Assembly: GCF_001043025.1 (NCBI RefSeq)
Contig: NZ_JYLD01000013.1
Coordinates: 92,643 to 156,642 of the forward strand
Length of the DNA: 64,000 nt
Source: Pseudomonas helleri
GTDB taxonomy: Bacteria > Pseudomonadota > Gammaproteobacteria > Pseudomonadales > Pseudomonadaceae
Direction of reading: 5' to 3'
Shown here: positions 36,901 through 44,615 of the stretch, piece after piece
Layout of the letters: each line of letters begins with the position of its first letter
Numbering within the stretch: the stretch's first letter is position 1
Translations under genes and position numbers: made by a program
Notes under the pieces: generated by a model
What the model saw: only the letters and a program-made list of their open reading frames with translations
The model's database searches: none
What the model was told of the DNA's origin: nothing

Positions 36901-39900
36901 ATTGCGCCTGGCCGACAGCCACTACGGCATGTTTGCCAAAGAGTTGCCACCTAAAGGCGTGCTGGTCTGGACTGCCTACGCGGTCAATGATCTTGGTGAT
37001 GCGGGGGTTGTGGTCAAGGAAGGTGATCCGATAGATCAATCGGTTCTGGATGAGTTTGGTCTGGGCACGATTGCCGAGTTCTGCAGCAACTTTGCGGAGT
37101 ATTGCCAGGCCAAAACCACCTATGTGTGGACCGAGTACGCCGCGGCCGACCTTGAGAGCATCGGTATCATCGTTGAGGTGGGCGGTGTGATCGATGACCA
37201 GTTCCTTGCGGACCTGGGGGTTGAAGGCGGCGCGTCTAAGTTCTGTGTAGATTCACCGGACTATTGCTTGTCCAAGAGCCCCAAGGAGTATGCACCGCTG
37301 CCTACCAGTTCGAGCTTCAGCGTCGTGCGTACCGGCACCGGCGACCTGCAATTGCTCAGCGGTGGCAACCTGAGCGTGGACTCGTCTTACGGCGTTTACA
37401 CGGCGGGTACTTCGTCTACCGGTACTTACGCGGGCGATCCTTTCAACCAGCCACGGGCGTTGCTGGGCGGCAGCACTGTGCTCAAGGAAAACCCCAGCTA
37501 CTTCGAGCAGTTCGTCAACGGTGGCAGCGAAAGCCTGTACCGCGCCTGGTACCCCGAGGCGGGCGGTAACCTGACGCTGAACGTCAATGGCAACCTCACC
37601 GGCAACCTCGACAACGGCGGGCGCTATAGCCAGTTCAGACCCAACCCCGATGACTACGGCAACAACCGGGCGGATGTCGGTAACTGGCTCTGGCGTCAGG
37701 GCAGCGGCGACGTGGCTACGGGCGGGCAGGCGCAGCCGACGGCCTGGTGGATCAACTTTGGTACGTACACCAACATCATTTCTGACAACCTGATTGGCTT
37801 CACCGGCTTCGGTACCTTGGGTGGCGGTGACCTGGACGTGACCGTAGGGGGCGACGCGGGCTCCTTGAAAGCACCGACACCCACGCCCGATGGCAACAAC
37901 AAACGCACCCAGGGCCTGGTGCTGGCCGTTGGCAGCACGGGCCGGGTGAGCAGCGATGGCAGCTTGCAACTCACCGGTGGCGGCGACCTGCGTCTGCAAG
38001 TCAGCGGTGCGCTTAACCCTCAGGCTCTCATCGAAACGCTCGGCAATCGTGACGGTGTGCTGGTCAACACGCGAGGCAATGTGCAAGTGCAGGCCGGCAG
38101 TATCGGGCGCATCGACACTGTCTACGGCACTTCGGCCCAGGTGCCGGGTGATGTACGTGCAGCAGAACCGTTGCGCGCCAGCCGCAGCAAACCGCAAGGC
38201 GGGATAACCCTGGTGGCAGGCGATGCCACGTTCAGCCTGCACACCTTGGGCGACCTGGTGGTACAAACGGTTGAGGATGCAGGACGTGTGACGCAGTACA
38301 ACCGATCGGCCTTCAGCCGTGATGGTCTCAATGGCGGCTCCAGCAGCTGGTTTACCTTGTGGACGCCTGAAACGGCCGTCGACCTGTATGCCGAAGGGGG
38401 CAACCTGACGCCGTTCATGGTGGGCTCGAACACCGACATGGCGGTGGTGTATCCATCAATCCTCAGGGCGACCGCCGCCAGCGGCAGTTTTTACTACGGC
38501 AAGGCCGGCACCACCCGTGATTACGCGAGCTACACCTACCCGCTGCTCCTGGCACCGGGCAAAAACGGGCAACTGCAGTTCCTCGCGCAGGACTCGATTT
38601 ACGCCGGTGGCTTTAGCGTGACCCAATCCAGTACAGCGCTCAGCAGCATCGCTACCCCGTGGAATCCGGCCTTTTTTGCAACACTTGGGCGGCAGAACTA
38701 CAGCAACCTGTCACAAACCGGCAACTACGGCACTTACGGCAATGGCGGGCTGTCACTGTTTACGTTTGGTCCGGGTACAGCCTCTGAAGCGTTGAGCAAT
38801 AGCGCTGATCCTGCGCGCTTCTATGCAGTGAAGGGTGACCTTGTGGGCGTCAACAGCGGCCGGATCATTGCTTACCAAAACGCCAACGTGGCCCATGTCG
38901 GTGAGACCTGGTACGAAGGCAGTCGCCCGGTGTGGATGATGGCCGGTCGCGATATCGTCAGCAGCGGTGCCAACCCGGGTGACAATGGCGAAATTTATCC
39001 GGGCGTGATCACCACGGGTAACCTGTTCGTTCATAACAACGCGACCGACATCTCCATCGTCTCGGCCGGGCGCGACATCATTTACAGCAGCTTCAACATT
39101 GCCGGCCCGGGTGGGCTGGAGATCACCGCCGGGCGCAGCATCGTCATGGACGACAAGGTCAGCGTGACCAGCATCGGGCCGATCATTGCCGGTGATTTGC
39201 GTCAAGGCGCGAGCATTGCCATGCAGGCCGGTACGGGCGCCAACGGTGTGGACTACCAGCGTTTTGTCGAGGCTTACCTCAACCCGGCTAACCAACTGGC
39301 CGTGGGTGAACCGCTGTCAGTGTCGGGCGGTAAAGTGGCCAAGACCTACGAGAAAGAGCTGGTGGCATGGTTGGCTGAACGCTTCGGTTTTGCCGGTGAC
39401 AGCGAGCAGGCAGTGGCTTACTTCAACCAATTGCCAGGCGAGCAGCAGCGCGTGTTTGCCCGCGAGGTGTATTTTGCCGAGCTGCAGGCAGGCGGTCGCG
39501 AGTACAACCAGGCCGGTGGCGTGCGTGAAGGCAGCTATGCCCGTGGCCGGGCTGCGATTGCGGCGCTGTTCCCGGAGAAGGACGTGGCGGGTAACCCAAT
39601 CGCTTATCAGGGTGACATCCGCATGTTTGGCGGCTCCGGGGTTCACACCGACTTCGGTGGCTCCATCCAGATGCTCACCCCGGGCGGCAGCCAGACATTC
39701 GGCATCGAGGGTGTCGCACCGCCAGCTTCGGCGGGCGTCATCACCCAGGGCGCGGGCAATATCCAGCTGTACTCACAGGGCAGCATCCTGCTGGGCCAAA
39801 GCCGGATCATGACCACCTTCGGGGGTTCGATCATGGGCTGGTCCGCCGAAGGTGACATCAACGCCGGCCGAGGCTCGAAAACCACCGTGGTCTACACACC

Positions 39901-40453
39901 GCCGAAACGCACCTATGACAACTGGGGCAACGTCGCCCTGTCGCCTTCGGTGCCAAGTACCGGTGCGGGTATTGCCACGCTCAACCCGATCCCGGAAGTG
40001 CCGGCAGGCGACATCGACCTGATTGCACCCTTGGGCACCATTGACGCGGGCGAGGCGGGGATTCGCGTGTCGGGCAACATCAACATCGCCGCCTTGCGTG
40101 TCGTCAACGCGGCGAACATCCAGACCCAGGGCAAATCGTCCGGGGTGCCGGTGTCGGCAACCGTCAACACCGGAGCTTTGTCTTCTGCCAGTTCGGCGGG
40201 CGCGGCAGCGTCCCAGGCAGCCGACAACGCCGCGCGCAACCAGCAAGCGGCGGCGCGGCAGCAACGTGCATCAATCGTCACCGTTGAAGTCTTGAGCTTT
40301 GGCAGTGAGCCGGTGCAACACGGGCCGGAACAAACCCGGGCGCAGCCCGGTTACAACCCCAACAGCCCAGTGCAGGTGCTGGGCGCCGGGCCATTGAGTG
40401 AACAGGCACGTGCGAGCTTGACCGACGAGGAGCGGGGTCAGATCAGCCTGTAA
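27944..40453 (+). CDS. pdtA: Giant two-partner-secretion exoprotein (PdtA-like, TpsA)
   Basis: A 4169-residue filamentous-haemagglutinin-type exoprotein, matching the unusual size of P. aeruginosa PdtA. Order: an extended signal peptide (about 1-41), the TPS secretion domain (about 115-330, with ILNWETFNVG and the NRNGVVF motif), and a very long beta-helix of glycine- and asparagine-rich repeats. A tandem pair of about 50-residue modules (about 2995-3110) has conserved cysteine pairs C3047/C3054 and C3101/C3108; another pair is C2025/C2030. Near the C-terminus is the region typical of DUF3739 exoproteins. It would be exported by the PdtB pore and either shed or surface-held. A strong terminator follows. 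Confidence 0.93.
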   Translation: MVRCKPPVNPKAQGPGGQLTVRLKPLAHAIALLMVAGTAHGAPAFSSGWFADKGASQAATAARNNAQMPKIPTLNQQAKANQQLQRSLTTLNTSVAAIAAQQAAQAAGRQAALGQVSNIPDGLGKGGLQVDNSLTQGWTNAKGPTQTQAGGKTTVTIEQTADKAILNWETFNVGRNTTVDFQQQSNWAALNRVNDPNAKPSEIQGQIKGAGTVMIMNRNGVVFSGTSQVNVRNLVAGAASITDDQFTQRGIYVDVDGSKPTFTDAAGKVEVQRGAVIQTHAATLSTESGGYALLLGSEVENAGTIITAKGQTTLAAGDSFYIRRGVGTSGNQNSTTRGNEVATSLKAGSTAGTVVNNGLIMASMGDVTLTGHKVEQNGVALASTSVDTRGTIHLLNSVTDKTGSVSLGQGSTTAILLDATGNTALNSQRDSGLINLDGRPNAVNMPTGQFNHLSTISDRIDQSRVEIVSGGTVEFKDGSITLATGGQVAVTAAQRSLVRDGAMIDVSGAVGVKVSMESNNIKINVQGNEQRDAPVNRDGGKLINNDVWVDLRELVFVPAGTNGYATDRWYTAGGLLEVGGYLGTQGHTVGEWMAQGGTLTFTGNEVVTEKNAQFNLSGGTVDVQGGYIQQSWLKGPDARLYELSRAPGDILYSGFYKGFEDASQRWGRADYYYNPLIASQRRYEAGYTVGSDAGKLVIGTTSAVLEGQLISDVFQGDRQIKTPIINIDAYQQSQKAAAQRAQLIIGSYTPVFNKSTGTLRYSLNPVTGEIVFDTGVEKIANGLDLLAALPTERQGKIILDSDQLNGFELSAIKGSAKQQITVNSALKVADGGDITLLTPRAAINANLTAHAGSINAGNIFLQADRERDMAVGDVYLRPSNGTPAWVKVADGVKLDATGRWNNLAQDAANNPAAAWINGGKVSLRTTGDLQLAQGSVIDVSSGATIGLDGNLIGGKGGSATLAAMQALELGSELRAYGITGGGTLAVQARKVQIGDTTTAPDADTLHVSGDFFKKGFSAYDITGNEGLLVTDGTQVDVSMPVYHQGEQAATTPTGSDPTTALERWTPALYQENALKGVLTQRRGASLNLNAGTTIASGALAASTALTVGKGAVVNVDPGQAINLRSIGQLTVDGTLNAWGGTVSLAGLANSESNKIDAIGHGRSIWIGEQAVIDVAARAVTGVDSLGRVYGQVRNGGQIIVGGDVNPDTGIVKASDLFVVVREGARLDASGTQALLDIPGQGRVNVASNGGNIAFASNNGLYLDGSFNANAGGSGAAGGRLSLALEAPYYLKEHVTNRVLPVRELVLSQQHKTIALADSAEVAADSLVYGHGALGVDQVKAGGFDNLTLLVRGVFSVDGDISLNLGQSLHLYTGGVSLTRNANPTSHVNLSAPHVVLSGLLEPDKSGMEAWTRPYIADTSPGFRSQGTLIVDSDLLDIRDRVGFGDTLSFDNVQLNSRGDLRFLAGRDGGDTSSGFSTQLRTAGDLTLRAARIYPGSEINAQVLVGDVNIINNRLVFDPTRTLTIEKVGNDHGVAPDSVFGRLQLGAYTIKQGGVLRAPLGMIELGNVGDSRVELLPGSLTSVSAKGLVLPYGGTVDDQVYRYKGKNVVFVGQGGLGLTGSGELTVGVILGGAKATVMPGATLDLSGGGELLGAGFISGRGGSTDARFNPLVQFGANGGFTLPSLATNPVYSIVPGVQAGYAPATGEAGASTPLVGQQITIGAGVPGLPAGTYTLMPSTYALKPGAFRVEINGLAGQGSDGATTLMRNGSWSTAGQLSIINTGIHNSINSQVILTSADTLRRYSQYNETSYAQFAMADAARLGVPRPMLEVDAKTLKLAFTGGGGKDTFTFDGIGKFEASKGGYGGTVGVINLGGATLENRYTQIVDANSPLEAFEGLTLTAQSLNNLNAKRILIGGLPQVEYGRNGNIVKFPYGVNTPGNSVFLRSGATVSAPEVVIVAGPGSIVIEQGASITTLGRGAAAYDARDGFVYEGVPSMLAVSNGLINVLPYVNRTGDPTGDIQIGVCPSGNCSGQTTIYSEGSIVAATDKSLQLDDAVRYGTRHLTLALSNINVGSTAGLADAAARKVLPAGLTLNQQVLERLMRGDSSTGAPALETLQLSAGQAFNFYGSTLLDTYDAQTGKSLLNNLVLSTPAIYGLGNAEDVATIHTANLIWQGATGAPGAVITDGAGTGSGRLDINAERIEFGYGPFAQPSSNTVFDRLVLGFANVNLNASDRITANYKGSLSVYQRQGAYDPVTGFAHSGGNLNIVTPLMTGEGGSLNRITAGGAIDISSSGGPRGTVNGYGGELSFKGDTLRLASAVVLPSGKVTLDATGDVVLNDESLIDVAGRAVVFNDITKYGAGGNVLLDSRHGNIRQAAGSTIDLSAKHNQGGKLRAVALDAAGGMVDLQGKILGGNSGYYNAGGTLVPYQGSSVEVQAQRLGATGSLDQQFAALNQRLNDGEVFGARSFQLKQGDLTIGSGLKANTINVSVDNGTLRVTGLVDASGERVGSINLAGKHGLTLDGSAVLDAHGSQVRVDSYGKIIDSPNRAMVVLGSGTGQLTLADGVRIDLRHGTAGTPGNDGRNRGTLEMNAPRLNNNDIAIDASGRLDIKGARAITLNGMATYNDAPVMTDPTASGRPYQVIDQAYLDGKHALSTAFINAALQNSNLLNNKLAGLNNATYADAFHLRPGVEIISNTANGDLVVQGDIDLSGYRYASLNRNSQKTSVYGSGESGSLTLRAGGDLSIYGSINDGFAPPPETMDDNGWVLLKGRDFTSGDTIVPGNGVVLADGTTYMAGSVLNYDLPIKSMTVEAGTRLPARATLAQALTLPAGTVLAAAVLDASGNTLLAAGTLLNQPYTLQAGTQLEAGTLLGQSISLHAMTWPKGVPLPGMARPLNTIENTVTLDGDITLARGALIPVGTNVKLVGDVDSIQLRPEVAGRQGKVWAIAPMLAEGSQSWSLRLVAGADTEAADSRLLQPHPSTGTLRLADSHYGMFAKELPPKGVLVWTAYAVNDLGDAGVVVKEGDPIDQSVLDEFGLGTIAEFCSNFAEYCQAKTTYVWTEYAAADLESIGIIVEVGGVIDDQFLADLGVEGGASKFCVDSPDYCLSKSPKEYAPLPTSSSFSVVRTGTGDLQLLSGGNLSVDSSYGVYTAGTSSTGTYAGDPFNQPRALLGGSTVLKENPSYFEQFVNGGSESLYRAWYPEAGGNLTLNVNGNLTGNLDNGGRYSQFRPNPDDYGNNRADVGNWLWRQGSGDVATGGQAQPTAWWINFGTYTNIISDNLIGFTGFGTLGGGDLDVTVGGDAGSLKAPTPTPDGNNKRTQGLVLAVGSTGRVSSDGSLQLTGGGDLRLQVSGALNPQALIETLGNRDGVLVNTRGNVQVQAGSIGRIDTVYGTSAQVPGDVRAAEPLRASRSKPQGGITLVAGDATFSLHTLGDLVVQTVEDAGRVTQYNRSAFSRDGLNGGSSSWFTLWTPETAVDLYAEGGNLTPFMVGSNTDMAVVYPSILRATAASGSFYYGKAGTTRDYASYTYPLLLAPGKNGQLQFLAQDSIYAGGFSVTQSSTALSSIATPWNPAFFATLGRQNYSNLSQTGNYGTYGNGGLSLFTFGPGTASEALSNSADPARFYAVKGDLVGVNSGRIIAYQNANVAHVGETWYEGSRPVWMMAGRDIVSSGANPGDNGEIYPGVITTGNLFVHNNATDISIVSAGRDIIYSSFNIAGPGGLEITAGRSIVMDDKVSVTSIGPIIAGDLRQGASIAMQAGTGANGVDYQRFVEAYLNPANQLAVGEPLSVSGGKVAKTYEKELVAWLAERFGFAGDSEQAVAYFNQLPGEQQRVFAREVYFAELQAGGREYNQAGGVREGSYARGRAAIAALFPEKDVAGNPIAYQGDIRMFGGSGVHTDFGGSIQMLTPGGSQTFGIEGVAPPASAGVITQGAGNIQLYSQGSILLGQSRIMTTFGGSIMGWSAEGDINAGRGSKTTVVYTPPKRTYDNWGNVALSPSVPSTGAGIATLNPIPEVPAGDIDLIAPLGTIDAGEAGIRVSGNINIAALRVVNAANIQTQGKSSGVPVSATVNTGALSSASSAGAAASQAADNAARNQQAAARQQRASIVTVEVLSFGSEPVQHGPEQTRAQPGYNPNSPVQVLGAGPLSEQARASLTDEERGQISL

Positions 40454-40481
40454 CCGCAGCACATTTTTGTAGTTCGACCTT

Positions 40482-40510
40482 GGGGTGATCATTGATCACC
40501 CCTTTTTTTT
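40482..40510 (+). terminator. Rho-independent terminator after pdtA
   Basis: GGGGTGATCA pairs with TGATCACCCC across a minimal loop and is followed by eight T. It lies 28 bp past the pdtA stop. It implies that pdtB and the genes after it need their own promoter. Confidence 0.9.
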
Positions 40511-40525
40511 GGGCACCTCATTTCG

Positions 40526-40594
40526 CTGTAGGAGCGAGCTTGTCTCGCGATCTTTTAACGATCAAAAGATCGCGAGACAAGCTCGCTCCTACAG
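40526..40594. repeat. REP-type inverted repeat
   Basis: A complete copy of the CTGTAGGAGCGAGC palindrome, close to the one at 1334-1402, in the pdtA-pdtB gap. Confidence 0.85.
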
Positions 40595-40724
40595 GGACTT
40601 TGGGTCCTGTTTAAAAAGATGAATGAAGCTTTTATGACATCAGTTCGGTAGCCCCCGACCACGCTGGTCTTACCTGTGTAACGCGCTAGGCAACGGGTTT
40701 TATTACGGCAATTTAGGGGGCGGT

Positions 40725-42329
40725 GTGGAGCATTTGTTCAAGTCAATCAGGCCGGTCGGCGGCGCAGCGCTGTGCTGGCTGGCGCTGGCGCAGCCGGTAC
40801 TGGCGCAAGAGCAAGGCGCGCAGGCGCAAGGTGCAGAGCGGCGGGTAGACGTCAACGAGTACTTCGTACGCGGCAATACCGTGCTCGACGCGCAGGCCAT
40901 CGAAGAAGCGGTGTATCCCTTCCTGGGGCCGCAAAAAACCTTGAGTGATATCGAGGGCGCCCGCGATGCCCTGCAGAAGACTTACCAGGACCGCGGCTAT
41001 CAATCGGTGTTTATCGAACTGCCCGAGCAGAAAGTCGACGACGGCATCGTGTACTTGCAAGTCAGCGAAACCAAAGTCGGGCGGGTACGGGTGGTGGGCG
41101 CCAAGCACTATTCGCCTGTCGAAATCCGGGAAGAAGTGCCGGGCCTCAAGGAAGGCACCGTGCCGGATTTTACCAGCGTGCAAACCCAGCTCGCTGGCAT
41201 CAACCGCAACGCCGGGCGCCAGGTCACGCCACTCGTCCACGAAGGGCAACGCCCCGGCACCATGGACATTGACCTGCAAGTCGAAGACCAAAGCCCCTGG
41301 CATGCCAGCCTGGGCCTGAACAATGACTACAGCGCCGACACCAAAAGGCTGCGCAGCGTCGCCACCGTGGGTTACGACAACCTCTGGCAGTTGGGCCACA
41401 GCGTTTCCCTGACGTTCTTCACCGCCCCGCAAGACATGGATAACGCCAAAGTCTGGTCCGGTTCTTATACCGCGCCTTTGAGCGAACGCTGGAGCCTGCA
41501 GTTCTCGGGTTATCAGTCGGACAGCAACATCGCCACCATCGGCGGCAGCAACGTGTTGGGTAAAGGTCATTCCTACGGTGTGTCGGCCATCTACAGCCTG
41601 CCGTCGAGCGGTACGTGGGCCAACTCGCTGTCGGCCGGGGTCGATTTCAAAGACTTCGATGAGCAACTGCGTTTTGGCGAAAGCAACGACAAGGTGCCGC
41701 TCAAGTACGCGCCGCTGACCTTTGGCTACAACGGTTACAACTACACCGAGCAAACACAGCTGGGGCTGGGCCTGAACCTGGTGATCGGCACCCGGGCCTT
41801 TTTCGGTTACGGCAGCGACTCCCAGGAATTTCGCGACAAGCGCTGGGATGCCAGCCCGAGCTTCGCCGTGCTCAAGGGCGACGCCAACCTGACTTCTACG
41901 TTCAAGAACGACTGGCAACTGGCGTCCAAGGTCGGCTTCCAGTTGGCCTCTGGCCCGCTGGTGTCCAACGAACAGTATTCCGCCGGTGGCGCCACCTCGG
42001 TGCGCGGTTACCTCGCCGCCGAGCGCACCGGTGACGAAGGCTACCTGCTCTCGCAAGAAGTACGCACCCCGTCGCTGGCCAAATACCTCGGTAGTTACGT
42101 GCAGGAATGGCGCTTTTACGCCTTTGCCGACGCAGCACAGCTGTACCTGCGCGACGCGCTGGAAGAGCAAGAAGACGACTACCGCCTGGCCAGTGTCGGC
42201 CTCGGCACCCGCGCCAGTTTGAGCAAGTGGCTGTCCGGCAGCCTGAACTGGGGCTACCCGCTGGTCGATGGCCCGAACACCCAAAAACATGACTCTCGAC
42301 TGCACTTCAGTGTGCAGGCGACTTTCTGA
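40725..42329 (+). CDS. pdtB: Two-partner-secretion transporter (PdtB-like, TpsB)
   Basis: A 534-residue outer-membrane pore of the ShlB/FhaC/HecB family: signal peptide (about 1-27), two POTRA domains (about 42-190, the first starting with the YFVRGNT strand), and a 16-strand barrel (about 200-534) with the VRGY motif in the family loop and a C-terminal phenylalanine. It exports PdtA. Start is a GTG with a purine-rich stretch before it. It begins the run of co-directional genes up to 49138. Confidence 0.92.
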   Translation: MEHLFKSIRPVGGAALCWLALAQPVLAQEQGAQAQGAERRVDVNEYFVRGNTVLDAQAIEEAVYPFLGPQKTLSDIEGARDALQKTYQDRGYQSVFIELPEQKVDDGIVYLQVSETKVGRVRVVGAKHYSPVEIREEVPGLKEGTVPDFTSVQTQLAGINRNAGRQVTPLVHEGQRPGTMDIDLQVEDQSPWHASLGLNNDYSADTKRLRSVATVGYDNLWQLGHSVSLTFFTAPQDMDNAKVWSGSYTAPLSERWSLQFSGYQSDSNIATIGGSNVLGKGHSYGVSAIYSLPSSGTWANSLSAGVDFKDFDEQLRFGESNDKVPLKYAPLTFGYNGYNYTEQTQLGLGLNLVIGTRAFFGYGSDSQEFRDKRWDASPSFAVLKGDANLTSTFKNDWQLASKVGFQLASGPLVSNEQYSAGGATSVRGYLAAERTGDEGYLLSQEVRTPSLAKYLGSYVQEWRFYAFADAAQLYLRDALEEQEDDYRLASVGLGTRASLSKWLSGSLNWGYPLVDGPNTQKHDSRLHFSVQATF

Positions 42330-42354
42330 TTCGCTTTCACGGAGATCCGTTCAC

Positions 42355-44172
42355 ATGCAACGCATATTAATGAGTCTGTTGATTTGCCTGGGCTTCGCGC
42401 TCCCGGCCACCGCCCATGCCTGGTGGCAGGATGACTGGCATTACCGCAAACAGATTTCGGTGGACACCACGCCACAAGGCGCGGCCATTAATGACCCGCT
42501 GGGCCGCACAGCGTTGCTGGTTCGTTTGCACACCGGCAACTTCACCTTTGACGGGGTCAAGGAAGACGGTTCAGACCTGCGTTTTGTCAGTGCTGACGAC
42601 AAGACGGTGTTCAATCACCAGATCGAAAGTTTTGACCCGCTGATGGGCATGGCGCTGATCTGGGTCGATGTACCCAAGGTCGAAGGCGGTCAGCGTCAAG
42701 ACCTGTGGATGTATTACGGCAATCAGAAAGCCGCGGCCACTTCGAACGGTCAGTTGACGTTCGATCCGAACTACACCGTGCTTTACCATTTTGAAGGCGC
42801 CAACGGCACACCGGCACGTGACACCACGGCGTACGGCAACACTGCACAAAACGCCACCGGCACCAGCATTGACGGAGTTATCGGGCGTGCCTTGCAGCTT
42901 GGCGGCCAACCTGTGTTGCTGCCTGCCAGCCCGTCGCTGCAACACAACGCGGGCGCTGCGTTCACCTTCAGCACCTGGTTGCGTCTGGACCAGCCGGCCG
43001 GTGAGCAACTGTTGCTGGCCCGCCGTGAAGCCGGTCACAGCCTGTTGATCGGTGCCGATCAGGGCGTGCCTTTTGTTGAAATCGACGGCCATCGCGCCGT
43101 CTCGAACCAGCCCCTGAACCCGGGCCAATGGCAACACCTGGCACTGACTAGCGAAGGCGAAAAAACCTCATTGTTTGTCAACGGCCGTGAAGCCGCCAGC
43201 CTGGCAGTGGCCATGCCTGCCTTCAACTCACCGATGGCCATTGGTGCCGACGTGCCGCAGGCTGCTGACGCTGAGCCAAGCCATTACCAACCGTTGAACG
43301 GGGCCATTGACGAATTGCGCCTGTCCAAGGTCGCACGCCCGGCCAGCCTGTTGTTGGCAGATGCGACTGCGCAGGGTTCCGAGTCCAAGCTGGTTGCCTA
43401 TGGCGTTGATGAAGAACAGTCGGGCTTCGGCTTCGGCAGCCTGGGTTTCCTGTTCAATGCCGTGCCGATGGATGCCTGGATCATCATTCTGGTGCTGGTG
43501 GGCATGATGATTCAGTCGTGGATCATCATGATCCGTAAAAACCGCATGGTCACTCGCGTCAGCAAGGCCAACGAAGTGTTCCGCGAGCAGTTCGCCCACG
43601 TCGGTACGCGTCTGGAAATGTTTGCCGATGACAAGGCCCTGGCCGAGCGTCTGACCTATTCGCCGCTGTGGCGCCTGTACCTGGTGGCGGTCAAGGAAAT
43701 CCGTACCCGCCGTGCCCAGGGCGCTGATACCTCGTCGGTGTCTGCCGCCACCATCGAAGCCATCCGTTGCTCCATGGACGGTGTGCGCACCCGTGAAAAC
43801 CAGCAACTGAGCTCAAAGCTCTCGACCCTCTCTAATGCCATCGCCGGCGGCCCTTACATCGGCCTGCTCGGTACGGTCATGGGGATCATGGTGGTGTTCC
43901 TCGGCACCGCGATGGCCGGTGACGTGAACATCAACGCGATTGCACCGGGTATGGCGGCCGCCTTGCTGGCCACGGCCATGGGCCTGTTCGTCGCGATCCC
44001 GGCACTGTTTGGCTACAACCGCCTGATTACCCGCAACAAGGAAGTCAGCGCTGACATGCGGGTGTTCGTCGATGAGTTCATCACCCGCCTGGCGGAAATG
44101 CACGGCGAGAGCCAATTCAGTGAAGCAGCGCATCAGCGCGGCCATCACGCCAACGCCGCCTTGCCGGCCTGA
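42355..44172 (+). CDS. exbB2: ExbB/TolQ-type proton channel with extracytoplasmic DUF2341-LamG domains
   Basis: A 605-residue fusion. A signal peptide (MQRILM...AHA) leads a periplasmic part: a DUF2341-like module (about 30-140) and a LamG/concanavalin-like module (about 165-330). A membrane segment (about 376-400) and a MotA/TolQ/ExbB domain (about 410-590) follow. Ordinary ExbB proteins are about 240 residues. P. aeruginosa ExbB2 beside pdtB has the same layout. With ExbD and TonB it would use proton-motive force; the lectin-like domain may sense or bind a glycan. Confidence 0.9.
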   Translation: MQRILMSLLICLGFALPATAHAWWQDDWHYRKQISVDTTPQGAAINDPLGRTALLVRLHTGNFTFDGVKEDGSDLRFVSADDKTVFNHQIESFDPLMGMALIWVDVPKVEGGQRQDLWMYYGNQKAAATSNGQLTFDPNYTVLYHFEGANGTPARDTTAYGNTAQNATGTSIDGVIGRALQLGGQPVLLPASPSLQHNAGAAFTFSTWLRLDQPAGEQLLLARREAGHSLLIGADQGVPFVEIDGHRAVSNQPLNPGQWQHLALTSEGEKTSLFVNGREAASLAVAMPAFNSPMAIGADVPQAADAEPSHYQPLNGAIDELRLSKVARPASLLLADATAQGSESKLVAYGVDEEQSGFGFGSLGFLFNAVPMDAWIIILVLVGMMIQSWIIMIRKNRMVTRVSKANEVFREQFAHVGTRLEMFADDKALAERLTYSPLWRLYLVAVKEIRTRRAQGADTSSVSAATIEAIRCSMDGVRTRENQQLSSKLSTLSNAIAGGPYIGLLGTVMGIMVVFLGTAMAGDVNINAIAPGMAAALLATAMGLFVAIPALFGYNRLITRNKEVSADMRVFVDEFITRLAEMHGESQFSEAAHQRGHHANAALPA

Positions 44173-44183
44173 GGAGAAACGTC

Positions 44184-44609
44184 ATGGCTTCTGTAAACGC
44201 CGCCCACGACGATGACGATGATGCCGCCGTCGACAGCATCAATATCACGCCCCTGGTAGACGTGCTGATGGTGGTGTTGGTGATGTTCATCCTCACCGCC
44301 ACCGCACAAGTGTCGGGCATCCAGATCCACCTGCCTAAAGCCAGTGCTTCGGTGTCGTTATCCGAAGCCAAGACCAAGGCTATTTCGGTGAACGATGCCG
44401 GGCAGGTGTTCCTCGATGCCTACCCGGTCACCTTGAGCGAACTGGAAGAACGCCTGCGTATCGAGAAGGCACAAAGCCCGGATTTTCCGGTCATCGTGCG
44501 CGGTGACGCCATGGTCCAGTACCAGAAAGTCATTGAAGTGCTCGACCTGCTGCGCCGCTTGGAGTTGTCCCAGGTCGGCCTGGTCACCGGCAAACCGAGT
44601 CAGGGCTGA
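44184..44609 (+). CDS. exbD2: ExbD/TolR-type protein
   Basis: A 141-residue ExbD family protein. One membrane helix (about 22-42) begins with the family signature INITPLVDV, which holds the proton-conducting aspartate (Asp28 by my count), then a periplasmic domain. It starts 11 bases after exbB2 and partners it. Confidence 0.93.
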   Translation: MASVNAAHDDDDDAAVDSINITPLVDVLMVVLVMFILTATAQVSGIQIHLPKASASVSLSEAKTKAISVNDAGQVFLDAYPVTLSELEERLRIEKAQSPDFPVIVRGDAMVQYQKVIEVLDLLRRLELSQVGLVTGKPSQG

Positions 44610-44615
44610 TACGAC

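Noticed and set aside
40743..42305. 520-codon open frame antisense to pdtB
   Set aside because: pdtB has clear POTRA and barrel features; the antisense product has no family pattern.
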